From: Phoronis australis
Lineage: Eukaryota; Phoronida; Phoronidae
Reading direction: 5' to 3'
NCBI GenBank assembly: GCA_002633005.1
Contig: NMRA01000013.1
Location: 508,347 to 572,346, forward strand
DNA: 64,000 bases
Both the position numbers and the translations under genes were made by a program. The notes below the pieces were generated by a model, which saw nothing but the letters and a program-made list of their open reading frames with translations, was not told the DNA's origin and did not search any database. Positions 54,216 to 64,000 of the stretch are shown here, one piece after another. The first letter of the stretch is position 1. Every line of letters starts with the position of its first letter.

Positions 54216-55901
54216 GCTTGAGAATCTAGAGTATTCCTTGGCATATCAAAGGCTTCATGGCGCCGTCACGGACTGAAGTGAGCTAGTCACTATTCAATAG
54301 GCCTTATAAATGCCTGGTCAAATGTGAGTTGGACGAGATAATTATACGGTCACAAACTAACGCGCCTGTTTAGCGTACGAGTTTCAAAGTAAAAGATCAA
54401 CAATAAGTAAGGGAAAGCACTAACTAACTAACTGTTTTTAAAACCAAAAAGTAAATACTAGCAGTCTTCGAATTTTTACAATACATGCATTAAAAGAGAA
54501 GTTAGCAAATAGGTTTTCTTAAGCCATGTGGCTAAGCCACGTCCATTACCGGTAATTTGTGAATCGATTAGGATGAGTTAGTCAGGCTTTGGGGTAACAA
54601 AACCCCAAATGTTAGCGTAGGAGTTGCTTGACAAAGAGTACCACCAAATTGCAGATGCAGCCAACATATTACTGTAGTAGCACACAACTGCATACATTGT
54701 ATGCATGACGTCGTTTTTCCGTTCAGTGACTTTACCAGACATAGAGGGTGGTCAGCCTGTGATAACATCTAGCTTCTTTGTTAACTGGAAAGCACAGTTT
54801 TTTGTGTGGTATGACAACAGGCATGCTAATTATCTAACAGGCTTTTTACAAAGTCAAACCCAGTGCGAATTTAAGTGCATTCGGAAAGAATAGATTGTCG
54901 TAACTTAGGTTCTAGCTGGGCGATTTTGGCGATTCAAAAACTAAACATGACCACCACTTGACGGGGATTTCAGAAATGCTACTGGCTTATGTTCAAATAT
55001 GTTATAACTTAACTTTTATTTTTAAGAGCACAACCCAGTCAGGCTAGATAGGATCTTATTGGAGATAATCAATTACCAAACAAAAGAGAGCTGGCCCTCC
55101 AACCATAAATGCCAGAATGGAGTTAATCAGTCGTGTAATATATTGGCTATAGGGTTCATCTTCCCAACTCGTTGTTGGGCTATAGAATCGAACAAGTTGG
55201 GAGCAACGGGAAAGCGCCGTAATGAGGCCAACAAGTTATTGTAGTAGCACACAACTGCGTGTGTTAATTGTATAATGGTCACAGGAACTTGCAAGAGAGA
55301 ACGATCTATGAAAAGGATAATTGGCCATGCGACCCTAGCAATCACATGGACCCAGCTTAAGTTAATAAACACTCTATGTGATAATGTTGAACAGAACATT
55401 CTCAATTTTGCAAAAATTCATTCTCATTTCAAATAATTTATTCTCCATTGTAATACAATGCACTGGATATTGTTAAAAGTCGATGTCCAACTTATGGGCT
55501 TGTGGGATGGTAGACTATCTTATCATTTTTTGAATACCGAAATGACATTGGTCCTCAACGATGAGTCAAAATTGCAAGCACTTAAGTCGCCACTTTTTTC
55601 TGCCAGTCTCATAAAGGACGTGAATCGGACTTATGCTGTTATCAGAATTATTTACATTCTGTGCAGATGTCAATTAAAGTAAATAGCACTGGTTATGACA
55701 TTGGAGACAAATAAATGTTGTAAACACTGATTACTTGACATCTGACGAGCAGTTTAAATCAAAGGTCATATGGTAATTTTGGTCTTCGTTAAGATGGTAG
55801 TAATTTGGACTTAAAATTGCATGACAGCTTATTAATGTGATTTGTGAAAGTGGTCGTTAAGCCTGAATACAAAAATTTATGTCAGTTGCAACCATCACAT
55901 C
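54216..55901. other. No gene recognised; small repeat pair
   Basis: TGTAGTAGCACACAACTGC occurs at about 54672 and 55236 with flanking similarity, a diverged dispersed pair. Otherwise noncoding. Confidence 0.45.
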
Positions 55902-56188
55902 TTGTTTGTAATACCGTGCCTTGTTTTTAATACCGTGCCTTGTTTTTAATACCGTGCCTTGTTTGTAATACCGTCTCGTTTGAAATACAGTGCCTTGTTT
56001 GTAATACAGTTTCTTGTTTGTTATACCGTGCCTTGCTTGTAATACCGTGCCCATGTTTGTAATAACGTGCCTTGTTTGTAATACCGAGCCTTGTTTGTAA
56101 TACCGAGCCTTGTTTGTAATACCGTGCCTTGTTTGTAATACCGAGCCTTGTTTGTAATACCGTGCCTTGTTTGTAATACCGTGCCTAC
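55902..56188. repeat. Minisatellite, 19-bp unit, about 15 copies
   Basis: Unit TTGTTTGTAATACCGTGCC with variants (GAGCC, CAGT, TTTTTAA). Copy 3' ends are the more homogeneous. The reverse frame gives a repetitive peptide that is not regarded as a gene. Confidence 0.96.
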
Positions 56189-56706
56189 AATCAAGCTATG
56201 ACTGGACTTACAGCCTTTATTATAAAGCGGATCCCGGATTTTTCAGCTTTTACCTTCGATATTACAAACCCCTATGACAGTGTCCTCTTTGATGAGAAAT
56301 GAAGTAGGAGAGTATGACTGAATGGCATCTGAGAAGTAACATTTTCAGTAAATCTTTCCATTTTGTTAAAACATAAAACTCTGTCCACATATTCTATTTT
56401 TGTGGCACCTTTCGGACCTCTGCGTCAAAAGATTTTTGGGGATGGTTGTAAATCATGGGTATCATTCACACACAATGGGCTTCGCAAATGCATTAAGAAA
56501 ATTTCAATATGTTGTTAGATTGGTTTGTGTGCTGATGCCATTTTTTAAATGTTTTTACATTTAATTTATATTTGCAATGAAGTAACTACCCTTTGAACGA
56601 GAGCGCTCGGAGGAGCGACACTTGGCGGAACTAGTCGAAAAGACGACGATGAGGGAGACGACGACAATCAAGACGATCAAGGCGTTAATTATGAATAACA
56701 CGATAA
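56189..56706. other. No gene recognised
   Basis: Noncoding. GACGA-rich stretch at 56639-56680. Confidence 0.4.
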
Positions 56707-57422
56707 CACGATAACATTCATGTGACTAGCGAAGAAATCAAATAGAGAGCAGACAATCAACTACAATAAAGAACAATAGATGGCCCAGCATGACGGACGA
56801 GTCGTGTCTGTTCCCACATTCTAAAATAGGTGGCGCTATGTGACAGTCTGCAAAGCAAAGTTATGTTTACAATAAGTATTTGCCCTGAAACTGTACGAGC
56901 TATGCCACAGTAGGACACTGCTGGCTGGGTCAGTCTGGGTCAACTAGGCATAATCAAAACAAAGTGAACTGAAAGCAAGCCAGCTGCTTGTGACCGAAGG
57001 AACAACGGTATTCGAAAATCTCGAATAATTCAAAAAGTGGACGTCGTAGCGCAAAATAAAAATTATCATCTGAAAGCCCGTTCAAAACTCTATCTAAAGT
57101 GGCAGTTTGTCAAACACGATAACATTCATGTGACTAGCAAAAAATCAAATAGAGAGCATACAATCAACTACAATAAAGAACAATAGATGGCGCAACATGA
57201 CGGACGAGCCATGCTTTAAAGTAGGACAGTGCTGGCTGGGTCAGTCTGGGTCAACTAGGCATAACCAAAACAAAGTGAACTGAAAGCCAGCCACCGGCGC
57301 GCTTGCATAGGGACAACGGTATCCGAAAATCTCGAATAATTCAAAAAGTAGACGTCGTAGCGCAAAATGGAAAGTTTTTTCTGAAAGCCCGTTCAAATCT
57401 CTATCTAATGTGGTAGTTTAGC
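56707..57422. repeat. 408-bp tandem duplication (1.75 copies)
   Basis: CACGATAACATTCATGTGAC begins at 56707 and again at 57115. Copy 2 lacks an internal segment after GGACGAG and ends about 57422. Long blocks such as TGGCTGGGTCAGTCTGGGTC are identical. Confidence 0.93.
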
Positions 57423-57933
57423 AAAAATCCAAAAATTTTTCGAGAAAATTGAAAATTTGCCGGTTTTTTTTGAAATTCAAAGTCAAATAACTCGAAAACG
57501 GTAAGTCTGAGAAATACGCTCTTGCAGACTTTTTGAAAGGCCATACTTCAAGGAATCCACATGCAAAAATTCACGTCATTTGCTCTTCCCATAAAAAATG
57601 CGACAGCAGAGCGATTGAAACCGTGTGAACATGCCCCACAGCCGCCATCTTGAAGGTGACTTCCGGTTCAATAATTTTTTATAAAAGCCTATTAAACTCA
57701 ACAAACACGTGACCAGTTTGAAAGTGATTGGTTTGCAATTGCGCCCTCTACAGGAGAAAACGTTTTTAGCCCTATTTCGGGGTGCGCATGCGCCACGTCC
57801 AATATTTCCGCCATCTTTAACCGGAAGTCAACGATTTTCTGCACAATTGTAGCACATGCGTTCTAGTATATTCGTACCGATTTTCAGCCATGTAGGTCGA
57901 AAAATGTGGCCTCTACGAGTATTTGACTGTGAA
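57423..57933. repeat. Probable repeat-derived sequence with CGCCATC words
   Basis: Contains GCCGCCATCTTGAAGGTGAC and CCGCCATCTTTAACCGG, with 'acttccggttca' / 'aaccggaagtca' in inverse orientation. It continues from the tandem duplication. Confidence 0.45.
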
Positions 57934-57977
57934 ATCGGATACAAAATGGCCGCCACGTCCGCCATTTTGTATCCGAT
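57934..57977. repeat. Perfect 17-bp inverted repeat with 10-nt loop
   Basis: ATCGGATACAAAATGGC (57934-57950) and GCCATTTTGTATCCGAT (57961-57977). Confidence 0.97.
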
Positions 57978-58140
57978 CATGACCAAAAACTATAGCGTTC
58001 TAGTGATTCCCGATCTACATGTTGTGTGCAAATTTCGTGAAAATCGGACCAGAATTGCGACCTGTAGAGAGCGAACAAAAAAACTTGCTGTCAGAGCAAC
58101 ATACTTGGCGGAAGAATTCGGCCAAGTAAAAATAGAAACA

Positions 58141-60859
58141 TAACAATTTTGGAACTATTTTTGTGTGAAATGAGTGAAACATTGATGTACCATTATCATT
58201 TTAGTCCTAACTTGAGGACAATTAGTTAGCTTCGACAAGATTCCATCAGCTTTACATAACTATAAAGAAGCTGGTTGCAATCAATCAGCACATTTTCAGA
58301 TAACACTAATTTGACACATTACAAATACTTATTAATCTAATATGAACAAATTAACATTTTACCAAATGTAAACACTTTCCCATGATAACCCATTTTTTGT
58401 AAATCGCTCGCCGACCAATTGGCTCAGCAGTGGGATATTCGTAAGACCGCGAATGCCAAATTTTGGAATTTCAATTAAAGCTGTATTTGCATGCTCCCAA
58501 GTATGCTAATGTATAAACAGGAACTAACAATGATATTTGAACATCATCTACGCTAAGCAAAGTGCAACTGTATTCACTGACAACTTGTAAATGTGAAAAC
58601 AAAAAATTCTGCAAACAGGTAATGACCTTTGCACTAACAACGTCCCTTGGGGGTGACTTACATAGCCTCAACACCATGTCACCATACTTACTGGACACGG
58701 TTGAGTGATTTACGACGGATCCTTTTCAACACAAAACTTGTTTCTAAAAACATCAGGCAATTTTAAACGTATTTCATATTAACATTGTGGCAATATGATG
58801 CGTTTCCAACCAATTTGACAAAGCAATCATAGAGATAAGGAATTAGCGTGCAAGTTTCACTTCAGTTTCCAGAGTTGTTCATATATAGGTGCTTCATACA
58901 CAAAGCCCTCGCTCACCTGAGGGGAAAGGTGCCTGTGCCTGCAGTGTAGAAGGGAACTTTGAGGGGAACCTCCCAGACCGGTCATCAGCAATTCCACCCC
59001 TGATCACCACTGCTCATCAGCAAAGCCTCAACTAGTCAAACTTACATTTTGTGTGATTCTAACCTTAAGGTGACTTTTTAATCCTCACAGTAGAATTGTC
59101 GAGCTTGATGTGGGAATTTTGCGTGATTTTTAAATAGCTTTTCATACAGAACAAGTCAATATTGGCCTAAAAAAATTGAGGCATCGAGGACCCTGCTCCA
59201 GCTCTTCGTAATAAACCTCAGTCACCCTGTGAGGATTCTATTTCCGTTACCAACAATATCATCAAAAATCATCAGCAACTCGAGAAAACAATTCAGAGTG
59301 TATTGGGGTTGGCTAACCCTAAAATTGCGAGCACGAAAATGGTGCATGTACGCATTGTCTGTTACTTGAAGTTGTAAGGGAAGTGGAATGGAAAGGAATA
59401 TTGTGAGACCAATTTTATGTGAGTAAAAGACCTCTCTTATTTGATTTTCATCACTTAAACAGAGAAAAATGTAGCTGTAAGTATTGTCAATAGTGCAGAA
59501 TATTGAGTGAGCAATGAACAGATTAAACAAGCAATTATTATGAAATTTTTTAATTTTCCATACGGAATTAGCCCTAATCCCACTTTACAATGCAATACAG
59601 CAATGCATCCACAAAATCACTTACAGCAAATACTTCAGAAAAGATGGGCGTTCTTAACATGACAATCATAAAGATTACCTTCCGAGTGGAAGGAAATTTG
59701 AATCTCAAAGAGCACAGTATAAGATCTGTAATTAGCGAGAATCAATACATTTGACCAGTAAACGGCACTCGACAGTTCATTAACCTTAATGAGAAATAAG
59801 TTGGATTTTAAAACTGTGTCAATGACAGAACTAACACACCAGATGTATAGCTGCTACTAGCAAGGGGCTGCTACTAACACTAAAATGATCAAGTTGCCAC
59901 TTGTAGATCTGCACTGGGCATGTCAGATTACGACCATTCATTACATCTTAGTCCTGGGAGGAACACCTCTGCTCATTGGGCATGTGGGTCATCATATATT
60001 TTATGGCGAGAAATATAGCCACGTAGAAATGCCGAAACAAAGTTGTTGATTTTCTACACTTTGAGCACGTACTATGAGTAAAACCCTCACCTATGGATGC
60101 ATAACACCCTGAGAGGCACAACATCGCATCTAAAAATATAAGACCAAACAGTCCTGCAAATTATCGGTGACCTTGGCTCTCCTCTATTATTAAAAGCTAT
60201 TCTCACTTTTAAATGTGCTCGACTATTGATCAAATGTCAAACATTTTTCACATAAACTAGACCACCAGGAATAAAACTCCATTTGGGAAATGTGCAAAAT
60301 GATTTGGATGATTTCTGCTCTCCTAATACCTTTGCTAGTTTTAGCTGCCATTCATGGTATTTACTATCAGTAAGCATTTTATTGTTGTTGTTGTTGCTTT
60401 TGTTAAGATTTCATGTATACAAAATGTTCGAGTAACTGCTTTACTATTTCCATACTGGATGTTAAATAATTCTTCACCTTATTAATTCAGCACAGTATGC
60501 GGTAGACAAGTGAAATTTTATCAAATTATGGAACAAAACTAACCAACAAAACTTTTTGTTCTGCTGTAAACTCGGTCAATGAACAACATGTGGTAATTAT
60601 TTTACAATATTTGCACCAAGATGACTCGGGCTTTTGGAAAATATAGATATGACATTTTGGCAGTTCTTTTTGTAGGAAATAAGTGACGAACTACGGAAAA
60701 GAGGACTTTTATGATTTTCTTGCATAAAATGAAAACTAAATGACAATTTATAAATCTGTGCCTGTAGATTGAGGTTTCACCTCGCACATTTACATGACAT
60801 GAAATTTGGTCGTATTTTGTTATGAATGCAGTACTTACCTGTTTTGATAAATTTTATCA
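58141..60859. other. No gene recognised
   Basis: AT-rich noncoding DNA. Minus ORFs at 58471-58698 and 59222-59530 were checked for EGF/FAS1 patterns and showed none. A (TTG)n tract lies at 60384-60400. Confidence 0.45.
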
Positions 60860-60959
60860 TGACATGGTAACGGGACACTAACAAGAGAATATAAAATCAA
60901 AGTCTAGATATGACATGGTAATGCGACAGTAACAAGAGAATATAAAATCAAAGTCTAGA
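60860..60959. repeat. 51-bp tandem duplication
   Basis: TGACATGGTAACGGGACACT begins at 60860, and a copy with three visible changes begins at 60911. Confidence 0.93.
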
Positions 60960-61135
60960 GGCTCTTTACTTTCAGGAAATATATACTTTTACAAAGGAAA
61001 TTTCTACAATTTTGTAACTGTCCATCTACTCATCTCACCAATTTCAGACAAAAATAATTGCCGAAATTGATCAGTTTTTATTTTCATGCCATCGGAGTTA
61101 TCGATAGGGGTCATAGTCTGCGTATGCTAACAGCG

Positions 61136-61520
61136 GCTGTGACTGGTTACTGTTTGTTAATATTTTGTTCTAATTGTTATTTATCGTAATCTATTTTGCC
61201 CGGGGTACGCCACGAGCTATGTTGCAGAGTAAAACAAGAGGAGGATTGCGAATATTGTCATTTACTATGACGTAAATAGATAAAACTAAGACTATGCAAG
61301 ATGGGCATGGACAAGACGCCCACCGGCGTGTACAATGAATAGCCCTGCAAGAGGGAACAAAACAAAAGAAATGCCTGAAGGGCTTAAAGGAAAAGTACAG
61401 AACATGAATACAAAACTTGAAAAAACCTAACAGGAAATGTATACGAGCAAGGAGAAAGTGGAACCGACACCCGGGATGGGGGGTAGGGAAAAAATGAAGA
61501 GAACGAACGTAGGTCTTGTA
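61136..61520. repeat. Dispersed repeat R-F, copy 2
   Basis: Similar to 34005-34400 over most of its length, same orientation. The sequence beyond (to about 61690) includes CTATAAATAGAG and CCAATCAGG, promoter-like words that might belong to an LTR. Confidence 0.85.
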
Positions 61521-62162
61521 GACGACGAGGTAGGTGGCTGAATGAGAGACCACGTTGAACAGAACAAAGGAAATATGGGCGACCAATCAGGAGTCGCGTA
61601 GAGAAACGTATGAATACAAAAGTAGGCCCTAGAGGCTATAAATAGAGATGAGTAATGCAAAATAAACCCTAAGGACTGGTATCGAAATAAAGAGACAAGT
61701 GTCAAAATAATGACGATAAATGCATTTAACAAGTTAAATTTAATTATTAGTTTGGCGGTATAAGCATTCTGTTTCAATTTGGATGTATTTGCTCGATTCT
61801 TTTCATTAAAAATGATTGAAAATGAAGTGTATGCAAAATGAGTTCTCACCACGCTACACCGCTTTTACTTGGATCAGCTGTTAGTCTGCGCAAGAGTTAA
61901 ATTTTTTAATAAGTCATTTTCTATTATATCGTCATCGTCCCAACTTGGCAACTGTTGGCTGCCTTGTGATGAAGTTCTAGTTTCCATCTGGAGAGAGAGG
62001 TCCTTGCTTGCCATTTTTGATGGCAAGTACTTCAAAGTTCATGGAATTACTACACCTTAACTTTGCAGTTAACCACAGTTAACTTCGAACTAAAGCTTCG
62101 ATAGTAGCGAACAGTATGGAAAAGGGCCTTATAATACAGCTTATTAAATAGGTTTTTAGAGC

Positions 62163-62360
62163 CAGGGCACGTTCCAACAAAACTGACTCAGCTAACCTGA
62201 AGACAAATCTTAAATTTTAGTAAATTCTAAGATAAAACTTAAATTTGTCTTAACACCATTTCAAGAAAAACATCTTAAGATTGACTTAAGTTTTCATATG
62301 TTTTGAATTAATTTTGACTATCTTACCAGATGTGGAAGTTTTAAAGTTTGAAACGGGCCC
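62163..62360. repeat. Dispersed repeat family R-D, copy 2
   Basis: GTTCCAACAAAACTGACTCA onward matches 21506-21712 with small indels. Confidence 0.75.
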
Positions 62361-63800
62361 CTGGCTGAGAAGATAATAGTTTTATTACCCCCTATGGATT
62401 AGTGAATAGCCAAGCCTCCAATGTACTCACAAGAGCACAAATGATACAGATTCTTAGATGTGCCAACAACCCTGGTGCCCCCTAGTGACATTTTTCGCAT
62501 CTGCGTCCACGTCTAAGCCCCCAATTGGACTGACCCTTCGTCTCCTAATGGCAATTTGTTTTATGTTCATCTCTGTAATCCTGCTCCAAGGTATGCCGGC
62601 AACTGTCCCAGCTGGACTGTGTAGCTAAACACAGCTTAACAAAAGATTTATAGTTCTGGTTGAGAAGATAATCATTTTATTACCTCATATGGATTATGAA
62701 TAGCCCACCCCTGAATGGTGGTGAGAATTTACCGCACCTATCATAATTCAATATTCCCTGCAACAGTCCAGGCCAATCTGATTGGTGATTGAAGCCTCTT
62801 CAATGGTTGTTCCGTACCTAAAATTACTCTAAGCAATGACGCACGTCAGCCGAAACACAGGCACTGCGCTAATGTTACAACTGAATATTGTATTTATCGT
62901 CTACCTCCATCATTCACAGACAACTCATTACCACATCCTATTCCAAGCCATAATTTAGTTGAAATAATTGCACCCCAACTACTTTCCTCATCAGAAAAAG
63001 GACTTAAACCAATTTAACGTGACAACATGTTAAGAAAATGAGTGAAAATATACTGCCAGTTACAACCTAGTTCGCAACACTATTTCAGCATATAGCTACA
63101 AATGATCTTCAGCAAGATTTGCACTTCTGATGCCGTCCAGTTTTGCCAAGAGTCTAAAGTGGACACAGAAAAAGTTCTTCATCTTGAAACCATCTGAGAC
63201 TCCAGTGGTTAGCAAGTCAGGGACAGTGCAGCATCTCTACTGGTCACTGGTCAATACATAAAGGTAATTCTTCAATTATTTAGCACTAAATATGTTCGAA
63301 AAGTGTAATTTTCTTTTGTCAAATATGTCCACAAAAATAAAGAAATTGTTTTAGTCCACGATACAGTTTCTTTCAATTACAACAGAATATGGCATGAATA
63401 TCAATTTTATTTCATCAAAAAATTCAACATGAGAAAACAAGAAGGCAATTTTACTTGATTATTTGAAAACATTGTATGGTACAGCTGTCATAAACATAAA
63501 CGAGACAAAATTTTGAACATTTCTGGCAATAAAGTGGTAGTTTGAAAATCAAAGCTTGAACATTATCTTTGTTCGAATTTAAGGAAACTTCACAGGAATT
63601 AGAACATGGTTTGTACTTCGTAGACATCATAAAACAACTTATAGTTAACGCTCAATGATCATTCGCAGTACTTAGTGTCTGAAAATTGGATAATTGACAA
63701 TTTCGGCAATTATTTTCATGCAAAATAGGTGGAGAATTACCACAACTTTCTTTACAGCCTTTCACATTAAGGTTAGGAAGAATGCTAGAAAAATTCCAAG
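62361..63800. other. No gene recognised
   Basis: Noncoding. A short R-C-like word (GGTGCCCCCTAGTGACA) lies near 62475. Confidence 0.4.
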
Positions 63801-63988
63801 TTGGATTACCGTAATCGTTTGGGTTAACGCCCTGGGCGCCTAAATTGGCGAATCCAAAAAATCGGGGGAGGGCGGTTAACCGAGCAGTGGGTGGTTAAAT
63901 CGAAAATCCACCTAAAGTAGGGGATGGGCAGTTAACCGAACATGGGCGCTTATTACGACAGACAACCGCCCTGGCCGGTTAATCTTAC
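63801..63988. repeat. Imperfect direct repeats of a GGGCGGTTAACCGA-like word
   Basis: GGGCGGTTAACCGAGCA, GGGTGGTTAAATCGA and GGGCAGTTAACCGAACA are spaced 30-40 bp apart, with inverse GGTTAACGCCC at the left end. Confidence 0.6.
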
Positions 63989-64000
63989 CTGGTGATCTAA

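Noticed and set aside
55857-56054. Repetitive minus-strand peptide frame
   Set aside because: Produced by the 19-bp minisatellite; not a gene.
58860-59040. Minus-strand stretch with a good donor CCCTCAG|gtgagc considered as a stabilin exon
   Set aside because: No frame encodes EGF or FAS1 residues and the frames are short.
59222-59530. Minus-strand frame considered as an upstream FAS1 or EGF exon
   Set aside because: No cysteine spacing and no FAS1 block.
61191-61852. Minus-strand frames of 131 and 141 codons
   Set aside because: Fall in dispersed repeat R-F, and the copy at 34131-34409 is open in a similar way. No recognisable protein.

Overview
The window is nuclear DNA of an animal: AT-rich, with long introns, GT..AG splice junctions, and interspersed repeats of the kinds common in marine invertebrates (tRNA-like SINE, CR1/L2-like LINE tail, foldback MITEs). 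It carries two N tracts: one base at 14180 and 256 bases at 42568-42823. The species cannot be named from the sequence. The absence of a Link domain from a stabilin-type receptor argues for a non-vertebrate bilaterian.

The main gene is on the minus strand and fills 24.1-49.9 kb. It is the C-terminal part of a stabilin-type scavenger receptor (STAB1/STAB2 family). I could reconstruct nineteen exons (3105 nt, 1034 residues plus stop) whose splice phases all agree. Reading 5' to 3' (high to low coordinate) they encode: a partial and two complete EGF-like repeats, FAS1 domain 'a', FAS1 domain 'b', a cysteine-rich and laminin-type EGF block, seven EGF-like repeats, FAS1 domain 'c', one transmembrane helix, and a short cytoplasmic tail with an NPLY endocytosis motif and a TAA stop. 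The last exon of FAS1 'a' is missing and probably lies in or beside the 256-N gap. The 5' half of the gene is outside the window (beyond 64 kb), or at least no exon was recognised between 50 and 64 kb.

A second minus-strand gene lies at about 3.7-8.6 kb. I do not recognise it. Eight small exons join in phase to give about 229 residues. Five consecutive exons are diverged copies of one phase 1-1 cassette encoding [DE]Y[RK]H followed usually by TPSP-like residues and ending in [FL]LQ[TA]K. This tandem exon duplication is the most novel feature here.

Between the two genes (8.6-24 kb) are only candidate ORFs of low confidence (minus strand near 12.5-12.8, 14.9-15.1, 15.4-15.7 and 16.3-16.6 kb; plus strand 18.3-18.7 kb), some in a CpG-richer stretch. 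From 50 to 64 kb I see repeats: a 5'-truncated LINE with a target-site duplication nested inside an older repeat, a 19-bp minisatellite, a 408-bp tandem duplication, and others. A perfect 108-bp palindrome sits at 49961-50068, just upstream of the first stabilin exon in the window. No tRNA, rRNA, CRISPR or prokaryotic feature was seen.
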